Source: JAOUGY01 sp963785075 (GTDB taxonomy: Bacteria > Actinomycetota > Acidimicrobiia > Spongiisociales > ZC4RG35). Taken from it: a stretch of DNA of 64,000 nt. The notes beneath the pieces were generated by a model, which saw nothing but the letters and a program-made list of their open reading frames with translations, did no database searches and was not told the origin of the DNA. The position numbers and the translations under genes were made by a program. The DNA lies in NCBI GenBank assembly GCA_963785075.1, contig CAWATW010000004.1, positions 620,001 to 684,000 on the forward strand, given 5' to 3'. Position 1 is the first letter of the stretch, and every line of letters begins with the position of its first letter. Positions 37,204 to 45,473 of this stretch are shown one piece after another.

Positions 37204-38970
37204 GTGAACCGTTCGCACACCTGGGTTCGCCGACTGGCCGGACCCATCATGATCGCCGTCTTGGCGGCAGGGCTCGCCCTGCCGAGTGCCGCCGCCGGCG
37301 GCCAGTTCAGCGATGACGACACGAGCGTCCACGAAGCGGACATCGAATTCATCGCCGATCTCGGCGTCACCACTGGATGCAACCCGCCGGCCAACGACCT
37401 CTTCTGCCCTGAGGACAACGTGACGAGAGGTCAAATGGCCGCATTCCTCGTCCGTACGTTGGAACTGCCCGGTGTGCCCAGCGACTTCTTCACCGACGAC
37501 GACGGCAGCGTGTTCAACGCCAACATCAACAGTCTCGCAGCCTCGGGCATCACGACGGGCTGTGGCACGAACCAGTTCTGTCCGGACGATCCTGTGACGC
37601 GAGGTCAGATGGCTGCGTTCCTTGTACGTGGATACGGGCTCACAGACGCCGGAACCGTCGACTTCGTCGACGATGACCAGAGCATCTTCGAGACCGACAT
37701 CGAGAAACTCGCCACGGCCGGCATCACGCTCGGCTGCAACCCGCCCGACAACGATCAGTTCTGCCCAGACGACAACGTCACCCGCGGCCAAATGGCCTCG
37801 TTCCTGGCCCGCGCCATCAGCAACCTCGGTGGTGGAAGCACCGGCGGCGGCGGCGGCGGTGGTGGCGGCGGTGGCGGTGGCGGCGGCGGTGGCGGCGGTG
37901 GCGGCGGCGAAGGACCGGGTGAGACCACACCCACCACAACAGTCACCAACACCGGCTGGAACCTGGCGACCGTGGACTTCCGGGCGGGCGCGGGCCTGAC
38001 CGCCTCGTCGACCATCGGCATCTCGGGCGAGCCCGCGATGGCCTACCACTACGGCTCCGGCAACCTCGTCGCCTATGCGAAGTGCATCGATGTCGACTGC
38101 ACGTCGACCGCCGGTGCCGACCTCGACATCAACCAGCAACAGCCGTCGATGGCGCTGATCGGCGGAAAGCCGGTGATCGCCTCGGTGAGCACCCAGCCGA
38201 CCGGGCTCAACGTCATCACGTGCGACGACAACAACTGCGCGACGTCGTCTGTGAAGCGGCCCGTCACCCAGGGCGTCAACCGGCCGGCGATCGCCAACTT
38301 CGGCGGCGTTCCGGCGATCAGCTACTACTCGAACGGGCAGATCAGGATGGGCGTCTGCTCGGACGCCACGTGTTCGGTTGCATTCACACCGATCACCGTC
38401 TCCGACGCCGGCACTCCCGGGCAACGCTCGGCCATCGCCGTGTCGGGAAGCGACATCTTCGTCGCCTGGTACGACAGCGCCGCAGGCAACCTGCGGTTGA
38501 GCGTCTGCGACAGCACGTCGTGCGACGCCAGCGTGGAGGTCGACGCCTCGGTGAACGACGTCGGGAGCTACCTGTCGATGGTGACCTCGGGTGGGATTCC
38601 GACGGTCGCCTACTACGACGCAACTGCGGGCAATCTGAAGGTCGCCCGGTGCAACAACGCAACGTGCGGCGCACCGACGCTGACGGCGGTCGCGACCACC
38701 GACAACGTCGGGATCGACGTGTCGATGACCCTCGGAACCGACGGGTTCCCGTGGATCGCCTACCACAACGGCACCGACCTGTCGCTCGAGTTCGCCGACT
38801 GCGACAACGCCTCGTGCACCACCTCTCGCACCGAGACGATCGACGACACCAGTGCCGACACCGGATACTCGACGTCGATCGCGCTCGCAAGCAGCCGTCC
38901 GTACATCTCGTACTACGACAAGACGGCGCGTGAGCTGCGGTTTGCGTTCACGACCACGCCGGAGAGCTGA
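37204..38970 (+). CDS. S-layer-homology protein with Gly linker and seven-repeat propeller-like domain
   Basis: A 588-residue surface protein. A signal peptide (RRLAGPIMIAVLAAGLALPS, cleavage near ASA-like AAAGG) is followed by three SLH modules, each of the form F-x-DDD-x-S ... GITTGC-x-FCPDD-x-VTRGQMAAFLVR, at about residues 37-200; these bind cell-wall polymer. Residues 214-235 are 22 glycines in a row. The rest holds seven repeats of about 40-45 residues with P-x-I-A-Y-YD-x4-GNL-x5-C-x4-C. The first six have a Cys pair and the seventh lacks it, which fits a seven-bladed beta-propeller with disulfide-pinned blades. GTG 37204 is chosen for its GGGAGGGAG ribosome site. Target unknown; a binding or lectin-like role is plausible. 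Confidence 0.85.
   Translation: MNRSHTWVRRLAGPIMIAVLAAGLALPSAAAGGQFSDDDTSVHEADIEFIADLGVTTGCNPPANDLFCPEDNVTRGQMAAFLVRTLELPGVPSDFFTDDDGSVFNANINSLAASGITTGCGTNQFCPDDPVTRGQMAAFLVRGYGLTDAGTVDFVDDDQSIFETDIEKLATAGITLGCNPPDNDQFCPDDNVTRGQMASFLARAISNLGGGSTGGGGGGGGGGGGGGGGGGGGGGEGPGETTPTTTVTNTGWNLATVDFRAGAGLTASSTIGISGEPAMAYHYGSGNLVAYAKCIDVDCTSTAGADLDINQQQPSMALIGGKPVIASVSTQPTGLNVITCDDNNCATSSVKRPVTQGVNRPAIANFGGVPAISYYSNGQIRMGVCSDATCSVAFTPITVSDAGTPGQRSAIAVSGSDIFVAWYDSAAGNLRLSVCDSTSCDASVEVDASVNDVGSYLSMVTSGGIPTVAYYDATAGNLKVARCNNATCGAPTLTAVATTDNVGIDVSMTLGTDGFPWIAYHNGTDLSLEFADCDNASCTTSRTETIDDTSADTGYSTSIALASSRPYISYYDKTARELRFAFTTTPES
37843..37908 (+). repeat. GGN microsatellite encoding 22 consecutive glycines
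   Basis: Twenty-two GGC/GGT codons in a row inside the SLH protein. Only these two glycine codons are used. The tract is prone to slippage in multiples of three, so linker length may vary among strains. Confidence 0.95.
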
Positions 38971-38986
38971 CCACGACCGAAGAAAC

Positions 38987-39020
38987 ACCTCGGCCGGTCC
39001 CTCGAGGGACCGGCCGAGGT
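38987..39020. terminator. Perfect 34-nt palindrome between convergent genes
   Basis: A 15-bp stem (ACCTCGGCCGGTCCC with its complement) closes a TCGA loop, and the whole is a perfect palindrome. It sits 16 bp after the SLH stop and 22 bp before the end of livF on the other strand, so it can terminate both directions. No clear T tract follows. Confidence 0.8.
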
Positions 39021-39042
39021 CGTTCTCGGTGAGGTTCCTCGC

Positions 39043-39756
39043 TCAGACGCCGAGGTGGCGGGTCTTGGCGTCGTGATCGGCATCGAGCTCGGTGGGCGTT
39101 CCCTCCCACACCAAGGAGCCGTTCACTCCGAGGACGATCATCCGGTCTGCGAGCGACATCGCCAACCCGAGGTTCTGCTCGACGAGCAGAATGGAGAGGT
39201 CGGGTCCCTTCAGCTCCTGGAGACGATCCCGGATCGTCTCCAGCACGATCGGTGCGAGACCCTCTGACGGTTCGTCCATCACCAGCAGCGTGGGGTTGGT
39301 CATCAGAGCTCTGCCGATGGCCAGCATCTGCTGCTCTCCGCCGGAGAGCGTGCGGGCGTAGCTCGCTCTGCGCTCCCGGAGCCGGGGGAAGAAGTCGAAC
39401 ACTCGATCCGCAGTCCACGCCGCCTGGCCGTTCTGTGGCGGCCTGGCGATGACTTCGAGATTCTCCGAGACCGTGAGGCTCCCGAACACGTGCCGGCCCT
39501 GCGGCACGTAGCCGAGACCCTGCCTCGACACCTCGAAGGAGTCCATGCTGGTGAGATCCTTGCCGCGGTAGCCGATCCGGCCCCCGACCAGCTGTGGAGG
39601 TCGGATGCCGGAGATCGCCCTCACGAGCGTGGTCTTGCCCATGCCGTTCCGGCCCATCAGCGCCAGCACCTCGCCCTCGCCCACCTCCATGCTCAGGCCG
39701 TCGAGGACCGTCGCAGTGTCGTAACGGCAGACGACGTCTTCCACGGTCAGCATCAT
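39043..39756 (-). CDS. livF: Branched-chain amino-acid ABC transporter ATP-binding protein LivF
   Basis: A 237-residue ATPase: Walker A GRNGMGKTT, Q-loop GYVPQGRHVF, signature LSGGEQQML, Walker B LLVMDEPSEGLAP and the H-loop region LLVEQNLGLAM. VPQGRxVF and DEPSEGLAP are the marks of LivF. It overlaps livG by 4 nt and is the last gene of the operon. It energises uptake together with LivG. Confidence 0.93.
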   Translation of the reverse strand: MMLTVEDVVCRYDTATVLDGLSMEVGEGEVLALMGRNGMGKTTLVRAISGIRPPQLVGGRIGYRGKDLTSMDSFEVSRQGLGYVPQGRHVFGSLTVSENLEVIARPPQNGQAAWTADRVFDFFPRLRERRASYARTLSGGEQQMLAIGRALMTNPTLLVMDEPSEGLAPIVLETIRDRLQELKGPDLSILLVEQNLGLAMSLADRMIVLGVNGSLVWEGTPTELDADHDAKTRHLGV

Positions 39757-40508
39757 TGCCTCAGATACACGTCGCGGACCCGCTGGTTGGTGCGAATTTC
39801 ATCGGGCGGTCCCTCGGCGATGGGGACGCCATTGTCGAGAACGAGAACTCGTTCGACCAGGTCGAGTGCGATCTCCATGTCGTGCTCGATCAGGATGATG
39901 GTGAGGTCTCGACTGAGGGAGTCGACGAGCTCGCGCATCAGCACTCGTTCCGCAGCCGAAAGGCCGGCCGCGGGCTCGTCGAGCAGCAGGAGGTCCGGAT
40001 CAGCCGCGAGCGCCATTGCGATCTCGAGCTGTCTCTGTTCGCCGTGCGACAACTCGGAGACCCTGGTTGCACGGCGCTCCGTGAGTTGGAGTTGGGCCAG
40101 TGCCTTGCGTATCCGCTCGTCGATGGTGCCGCGCATCCGGAGCGGTCGCCAGCACGCCAGCCGCGATCTCGTCCTGGCCTGAGCCGCGATCGCCAAGTTC
40201 TCCTCGACCGTGAGTGTCTTGAACAGCTCGGTCACCTGATAGGTCCTCGCCAGACCCGCCTGGGCTTTGACGTACGGCTCGGACCTCGACATGTCTTTTC
40301 CGAAGAGGTGCACCCGACCTCGCGTCGGGCGCACCTCTCCGGATATGGTCTTGAACAGCGTGGTCTTGCCCGCTCCATTGGGCCCGATCACGGCCCATCG
40401 AGCGCCACGTTCGACGGCCAACGTGACGCCATCGATGGCCGTCACGCCACCAAAGCGCACCGTGAGCTCCTCAACATGGAGAATCGGTTCGACCACGCTG
40501 TTCGTCAT
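39753..40508 (-). CDS. livG: Branched-chain amino-acid ABC transporter ATP-binding protein LivG
   Basis: A 251-residue ATPase with Walker A GPNGAGKTTLFKTISG, the LivG-type RTYQVTELF stretch, signature LSHGEQRQLEIAMAL, Walker B LLLDEPAAGLS and the H-loop IEHDMEIAL. LSHGEQ instead of LSGGQ is normal in this family. It lies 3 bp after the binding-protein gene and overlaps livF. Together with LivF it forms the ATPase pair of a hydrophobic-amino-acid transporter. Confidence 0.93.
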   Translation of the reverse strand: MTNSVVEPILHVEELTVRFGGVTAIDGVTLAVERGARWAVIGPNGAGKTTLFKTISGEVRPTRGRVHLFGKDMSRSEPYVKAQAGLARTYQVTELFKTLTVEENLAIAAQARTRSRLACWRPLRMRGTIDERIRKALAQLQLTERRATRVSELSHGEQRQLEIAMALAADPDLLLLDEPAAGLSAAERVLMRELVDSLSRDLTIILIEHDMEIALDLVERVLVLDNGVPIAEGPPDEIRTNQRVRDVYLRQ

Positions 40509-40511
40509 CTC

Positions 40512-41876
40512 TCAACCGCCGGCGTTGCCCTGGAAGTCACGCGAATACACCGGCTGGGCGAGGTACTCGTCTGCCGTCTTGGGCCAGAACTGGTCGACGT
40601 CCTCGTAGGTGTCGATGACGACATTCCACACTCGTCCGTCGTCGCGTACGACGACCTGCCGGATGTATATGTCGTAGATCGGGTTGCCGTACTCGTCCAG
40701 GACCGACGGCCCGAACGGAGTCTCCAACTGGAACCCCTTCATCGCATCGAGCGTGGCCGCGCGGTCCGAGATGTCGCCGTTCATCGCCTGGATGGCCTCG
40801 TCGATGTACTGGGCTGCGGTCCACGTGGCCGCTGCGTAGTACGACGGCAGCTGACCCGTGGCGGCGTCGAAGATCTCGACGAACTCCTGGGTCTCCGGCG
40901 CGTCACGCCCCTCGGCCCAGTGCCCCGACGAGATCAAGCCCTCGACCTGATCCACCGGAACGTTCCGTATGTTCGAGACGTCCGCCGTCACCTCGCCTCC
41001 GAGGAGGGGGATCTGATCCTTGAGGCCGAAGTCAGACCAGTTCTGGAAGAAGTCGGACACGCTCGCACCGACCTGCAGCACGAACACCGCGTCCGGGTCG
41101 AACCCGCTGAGCTGCGTGACATAGGTGCCGAGGTCCGTGGAGCCCAACGGGTTCCAGAGCTGCTGCCCTGGATCGACCACGCCACCGGACTCCGTGAACA
41201 CCTGCACGAAGCCGCCGCACATCTCCCAGCCGAACGCGTAGTCCGTGCACATCGTGGCGGCATTGGTGTAGCCGTTCTCGAAGGCCCATTGTCCCAGGAC
41301 GTGCGATGTCTGGCTCGATGTCCAACCACCCGCTCGGGTGAAGTTGGGGTACGGAGTCCGCTGGGTGAGATCGTCCGCCGATCCGATCGGCGACATGAAG
41401 ATCACGTCTTCGTCGGCCAGACGGTCGGCCAACGCCAGTGTGACATTCGCCAGCAGCGCCCCGACGATGATGTCGGCCTCGTAGTTCTGGACGAGTTCGT
41501 CGACCTTCTGGAGCGCCGTGTCAGGACTGCCGGCCGTGTCCTCGATGCGGAACTCGATGGTGCAACCTGCCACTTCGGTGGAATGGTTCTCCCAGTACAG
41601 CTCGAAACCGGCCTTGGCATCACCACCGGAGGCGGCGAGCCCACCCGTGAGTGGCTGGAGCACGCCGATGCGAATCGGGTCGTCGCAGGTGGCTGCGGCC
41701 TCACCGCCGGCCGTCGTGTCGGGAGTCTCGGCGCCGGTGGTAGCCGTCGTGTCTTCCGTCTCGCCCGGTGCTGCGGTGGTTGTCGTGTCATCACCGCCGC
41801 CAGGTGCGCTACACGCCGCGATCGCCAACAGCATGGCGGTGACCACGGCCCATCGTCGAATCAAATGTCTCGTCAT
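40512..41876 (-). CDS. livJ: Branched-chain amino-acid ABC transporter substrate-binding lipoprotein
   Basis: A 454-residue extracytoplasmic receptor (periplasmic-binding-fold, LivJ/LivK-type, Peripla_BP_6). The lipobox LLAIAAC gives Cys22, followed by a Thr/Glu/Gly-rich tether, then the receptor starting at IRIGVLQPLTGGLAASGGDA. The ligand may be leucine, isoleucine, valine, another amino acid or an amide/urea, since this family is broad. The ATG has an AGGAAGAGGAC ribosome site. It is the middle gene of the livH-M-J-G-F operon. Confidence 0.92.
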   Translation of the reverse strand: MTRHLIRRWAVVTAMLLAIAACSAPGGGDDTTTTAAPGETEDTTATTGAETPDTTAGGEAAATCDDPIRIGVLQPLTGGLAASGGDAKAGFELYWENHSTEVAGCTIEFRIEDTAGSPDTALQKVDELVQNYEADIIVGALLANVTLALADRLADEDVIFMSPIGSADDLTQRTPYPNFTRAGGWTSSQTSHVLGQWAFENGYTNAATMCTDYAFGWEMCGGFVQVFTESGGVVDPGQQLWNPLGSTDLGTYVTQLSGFDPDAVFVLQVGASVSDFFQNWSDFGLKDQIPLLGGEVTADVSNIRNVPVDQVEGLISSGHWAEGRDAPETQEFVEIFDAATGQLPSYYAAATWTAAQYIDEAIQAMNGDISDRAATLDAMKGFQLETPFGPSVLDEYGNPIYDIYIRQVVVRDDGRVWNVVIDTYEDVDQFWPKTADEYLAQPVYSRDFQGNAGG

Positions 41877-41921
41877 GTCCTCTTCCTATCCTCCGCGTTC
41901 TCTCTCTGCTCCGACCGATCC

Positions 41922-42944
41922 TCACGGGTCTTCGAGCGCGCTCGACAGCGCGGACCGCTCCGTGGTGCCGCCGGCTTCGGCCAGTTCTCCCGGCCCGGCC
42001 TGAGCGACACGGCTCTCCCACACATCCGAGATGGCTCCGACGATCCCCCGACGTGCGAACAGCACCACGAACACGAAGATGAGCCCCATGACCGTTGGCC
42101 ACCTGGTCACGTAGATGCTCAAGACGTTCTGGACGTAGACGATCACGAACGCCCCGATCATGGGTCCGACGAGCGTGCCGATGCCGCCGAGGATCGCCTC
42201 CAACACGCCTATGGCAGACGCGGCCAGAACCACCGCTGCTGGGCTGATGAACTCGTTGAGGTAGACGAGGAGGATGCCCGCCACGGATGAGAAGAACCCG
42301 GCGAGCATGAACACGTACAGCTTCTGCAGCGTCGTGTTGTAGCCGAGCATCCGCATCCGTGTCTCGCTGTCGCGAAGCCCCTTCAGCGACATCCCGAAAG
42401 GCGACTTCACCACCAGCCCGAGCAGCGCCCAGCACAGCAGCACCACGGCGGCGGTGAAGTAGTAGTACTTCCAGTAGGCGTCGATTGCCGGCGGCCGGGC
42501 AACGCCGGTGAGGCCGTTCTCCGCCCCTGTGATCCGGAACAATCGAATGGAGAGACCCCAGACGATCATGCCTTGGGCCAGGGTCACCATCATGAAGTAC
42601 ACGCCGTCTGCTCGCATGGCCATGAGCCCGAAGATCAGCGATGCACCCAGCCCCGCTGCGAATCCCACGAGGAGCTGCGCCGGGTAGCCGGCACCGACCT
42701 TCGACGCCATGTACGCCACGCCGTAGCCGGCGCTGGCCGAGATACCGGCCTGCCCCAACGTGACGAGGCCGGCGTATCCCGAGAGCAGGTCGATGCTCTG
42801 GGCGAACAAGCCGGCGATGAGGGCGAGCGTGATCAGCCCGATGGCGAAAGAGCTGAGCATGTAGGGAGCGGCGACCACGAACCCGATGCCGAGCACGGCC
42901 AAGACGATCTGTGCCTTCGTGGTCGTGGAGAGTCGCGCCAGCAT
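41922..42944 (-). CDS. livM: Branched-chain amino-acid ABC transporter permease LivM
   Basis: A 340-residue membrane protein with about 8-10 spans. It shows LIAGLFAQSIDLLSGYAGLVTLGQAGISA split by LLSGYAGLVTLGQAG, the LivM signature, and GLRDSETRMRMLGYN, the EAA-like loop that docks the ATPases. The ATG at 42944 overlaps the livH stop by 1 nt (TGATG). Its C-terminus ends 45 bp before the receptor gene. Confidence 0.92.
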   Translation of the reverse strand: MLARLSTTTKAQIVLAVLGIGFVVAAPYMLSSFAIGLITLALIAGLFAQSIDLLSGYAGLVTLGQAGISASAGYGVAYMASKVGAGYPAQLLVGFAAGLGASLIFGLMAMRADGVYFMMVTLAQGMIVWGLSIRLFRITGAENGLTGVARPPAIDAYWKYYYFTAAVVLLCWALLGLVVKSPFGMSLKGLRDSETRMRMLGYNTTLQKLYVFMLAGFFSSVAGILLVYLNEFISPAAVVLAASAIGVLEAILGGIGTLVGPMIGAFVIVYVQNVLSIYVTRWPTVMGLIFVFVVLFARRGIVGAISDVWESRVAQAGPGELAEAGGTTERSALSSALEDP

Positions 42945-43948
42945 CACACGCGTCCAAGCAGGCCACGCGGCCGAACCACCAGGATGATCGCCATCGGAGC
43001 GAAGAGGGTGAAGAACGACAGCTCGGGTATCAGCGCCTTGGCGAAAGAGTCGATGAGACCGACGATGATGACCCCGAGCACCGCACCTTTCAGACTCCCG
43101 AGCCCGCCGATGATCACCACGGCGAGAGCGAACAAGAGGATCTCGAAGTCCTGCCCGGGCAACAGCGTCAGGAATGCCCCCCCGATGACGCCGGCAAACC
43201 CGGCGAGGAACGAGCCGAACATGAACGCCCCTGTGAACACCGCTTTGATGTTGACGCCGAGCGCGGCCACGGTCTCCCTGTCGTCGACGCCGGCTCGCAC
43301 CATCGCTCCCCAACGTGTGCGTCGCTCGACGTAGAACAGGACGATGCCAACCAGGACCGCGCACCCGATCACGAACAGCCGGTATCGCGGATACGAAAAT
43401 CCGAAGATCGTGACGGCCCCATTCAAGAACCCTGGCTTGGGAATCGGTGTCGGATCCCCGCCCCAGATCGCCAACGACAGGTCGCCGAGGATGAATGTGA
43501 GCCCGATCGTGAGCAGAACTTCGGGCTTTTCGAGCCCGCGGATCGGCCGGAGCAGGATCCGCTCGGTGAACCATCCCAGCGCGGCGATGGCGAGCGCCGA
43601 CACGAGGATCGCCAGCCAGAAGCTCCCGGTGGCGCGGACGACGGTGATTCCGATGTAGCCGCCCACGAGATAGAAGCCGCCATGGGCGAGATTGGTGATG
43701 CGCATCAAGCCGAAGATGAGCGTGAATCCGCTGGCGAGGAAGAACAGAACCGCTCCGAAGCTGAGGCCGTTCAGGGTCTGCGTGGCAAAGGCCACCAGGG
43801 TCATCTGGGTCAGGATCCACGCCACGAGGGCAGCGAACCCGGCGACCGCCAGAAGCCACTTCACAGAGGAGGGGACCCCCCGAGATTCGGTTGGCTGGCG
43901 CATCGGAGGCGACGATGTGCCGCCGGCGTCGTCCACGGTGTCGGTCAA
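42944..43948 (-). CDS. livH: Branched-chain amino-acid ABC transporter permease LivH
   Basis: A 334-residue permease with about eight spans, and LivH signature blocks: TLNGLSFGAVLFFLASGFTL, GLMRITNLAHGGFYLVG and a docking loop GVDDRETVAALGVNI. TTG 43948 (LTDTVDDAGG) is preferred because AAAGGA lies 6 nt before it, downstream of an AT-rich -10; the ATG at 43903 is an alternative without a good site. It heads the transporter operon. Confidence 0.9.
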   Translation of the reverse strand: MTDTVDDAGGTSSPPMRQPTESRGVPSSVKWLLAVAGFAALVAWILTQMTLVAFATQTLNGLSFGAVLFFLASGFTLIFGLMRITNLAHGGFYLVGGYIGITVVRATGSFWLAILVSALAIAALGWFTERILLRPIRGLEKPEVLLTIGLTFILGDLSLAIWGGDPTPIPKPGFLNGAVTIFGFSYPRYRLFVIGCAVLVGIVLFYVERRTRWGAMVRAGVDDRETVAALGVNIKAVFTGAFMFGSFLAGFAGVIGGAFLTLLPGQDFEILLFALAVVIIGGLGSLKGAVLGVIIVGLIDSFAKALIPELSFFTLFAPMAIILVVRPRGLLGRV

Positions 43949-43976
43949 CCAGGGTCCTTTCGCGTGTCCACCGTGC

Positions 43977-43982
43977 AATATA
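43977..43982 (-). promoter_or_regulatory. AT-rich -10 (TATATT) of the branched-chain amino-acid operon
   Basis: The minus strand reads CATATATATTGC here, a rare AT-rich patch in GC-rich DNA. It lies 28 nt before TTG 43948, leaving a short leader with an AAAGGA ribosome site. Confidence 0.5.
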
Positions 43983-44192
43983 TATGATCGATGGCGCGCC
44001 TGACCGCCAAAGTGGGTCTCGCCTTCGAGCTTGCTCCGAAGCCAGGAGGCCCGCGCCGGCAAACCCGAAGGAGGCCGGGTGGAAGGCCAAGGCTCGGCAC
44101 CGGTGCCACCGTGCCGAAGACGGACCGTGGCCCGCCGATATCATGCACGATCGACGGCCCGGCCGGGAACAGCACGATTCAGAGGAGTTCAC

Positions 44193-45086
44193 ATGTCCAC
44201 GGATGCCATCTCACAAATCGGTGTCGTCGGACTGGGTGTCATGGGATCCGCGATGTCCGGGCATCTGCTCGCTGCCGGGTACCAGGTCCATGGATACGAC
44301 ATCGATGAGGAAAAGGTCGACCGACTCCGAGAAGCCGGCGGCACGGCCCACGCTTCGGGAGCAGCCGTCGCCACCGCCTCGGAACTCGTCCTGTTCTCAC
44401 TTCCGACTGTCGACTCGCTCGACGCCGCCACCGAGGACGTCGCTGCGGGCGCCCATCCAGGGCTGGTGGCAGCCGAGATGGGGGTGTTCCCCATCGAGGC
44501 CAAAACCCGGGCGCGAGACCGGCTTGCGCAGGTGGGCGTCGAACTCCTCGACGTCCCGGTGAGCGGTACCGGGCTCCAAGCCGCCGACGCCAGTCTGGTC
44601 GTCATGTTCTCCGGTTCACGGGAGTCGTACGAACGCACCAAGGCGGTGTTCGACGTGGTGGGACGGGCGACCTACTACCTCGGAGCATTCCCCAACGGCT
44701 CGGTCATGAAGTTCATCGCCAACCTCCTGGTTGCCGTCCACAACCTCGCCAGTGCCGAGGCGCATGCCCTGGGAATCGCTGCGGGCATGGACCCCCAGGT
44801 CGTGCAGGAGGTGATCTCCGACGGGGTCGGCGCCTCGAAGATCTTCGACATCCGAGGCCCGATGATGGCCGCCGACACCTACGAGCCTCCGTCGGCGCGG
44901 CTCTCGATCATCCTCAAGGACGCCGGGATCATCAGCGCCTATGCGAAGTCCGTCGGGGCCCCGACGCCGCTCCTGGACGCAGCGATCCCCGTCTACGAGC
45001 AATCGAAGGCCGCGGGCCTCGGCGATCTGGACGCCGCCGCGCTGTGTCGGTACCTGGAGCAGAGCGCGGGCCTCCGCAGGGCTTGA
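44193..45086 (+). CDS. 3-hydroxyisobutyrate-dehydrogenase-family NAD(P)-dependent enzyme
   Basis: A 297-residue beta-hydroxyacid dehydrogenase. The Rossmann motif is IGVVGLGVMGSAMSGHLLAAG, here split as GLGVMGSAMSGHLL. The substrate motif is DVPVSGTGLQAADASL (the family has DAPVSGG), and the catalytic Lys lies in GSVMKFIANLLVAVH (GxxxKxxxN). ATG 44193 is preceded by GAGGAG at 44182. It is divergent from the livHMJGF operon; valine catabolism would make sense of that neighbourhood but is inference. Tartronate-semialdehyde or glyoxylate reductase activities of the family remain possible. Confidence 0.88.
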   Translation: MSTDAISQIGVVGLGVMGSAMSGHLLAAGYQVHGYDIDEEKVDRLREAGGTAHASGAAVATASELVLFSLPTVDSLDAATEDVAAGAHPGLVAAEMGVFPIEAKTRARDRLAQVGVELLDVPVSGTGLQAADASLVVMFSGSRESYERTKAVFDVVGRATYYLGAFPNGSVMKFIANLLVAVHNLASAEAHALGIAAGMDPQVVQEVISDGVGASKIFDIRGPMMAADTYEPPSARLSIILKDAGIISAYAKSVGAPTPLLDAAIPVYEQSKAAGLGDLDAAALCRYLEQSAGLRRA

Positions 45087-45087
45087 T

Positions 45088-45423
45088 TCAGGACTTCGCC
45101 GCTCTGGCGACCGCAAGCGCCCGGCCGCACCACTCCTCCATCTCGGCGGGCGCGGAGAGGACATTCGAGGGGACGCTCCAGTACGGCATCCGTCCGTGCT
45201 TGGCCGAGCCGGCGCTCTCGAAGGGGCCCTTCGATGCATCGTCGGCTCGCAGATAGACCTCACCGGCCGGGTCGACCATCGCAAACATCACGTCTTCGCA
45301 GAACAGGCCGTACCCGCCGAACATCTTCTTGCTCGTCATCGCACCCAACGGCTGAAGGTCGTCGACGAGGCCCGCCGCCACGTTCCCTGCGTCCGCGCCC
45401 TCACGTGCTCCCTTCTCGCCCAT
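45088..45423 (-). CDS. TfoX N-terminal-domain protein
   Basis: A 111-residue protein of the TfoX-N family with the signature SKKMFGGYGLFCEDVMFAM and VYLRADDASKGPFE. In Haemophilus TfoX regulates competence, but the isolated N-domain in actinobacteria is of unknown role. It ends 1 bp from the convergent dehydrogenase gene. Confidence 0.85.
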   Translation of the reverse strand: MGEKGAREGADAGNVAAGLVDDLQPLGAMTSKKMFGGYGLFCEDVMFAMVDPAGEVYLRADDASKGPFESAGSAKHGRMPYWSVPSNVLSAPAEMEEWCGRALAVARAAKS

Positions 45424-45473
45424 CCCTGCTCCTCTCGGATCGCTCGACCGCAGTCATGCTACGGCCTCGGACC

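Noticed and set aside
37843..37908. Glycine-codon run read as proline run on the other strand (possible gene)
   Set aside because: The opposite-strand frame is only the mirror of GGN codons within the SLH gene and has no start signal or homology.
39594..42290. Very long plus-strand frame opposite the livGJM genes
   Set aside because: Antisense shadow in high-GC DNA. The minus-strand genes have complete, well-known motifs.
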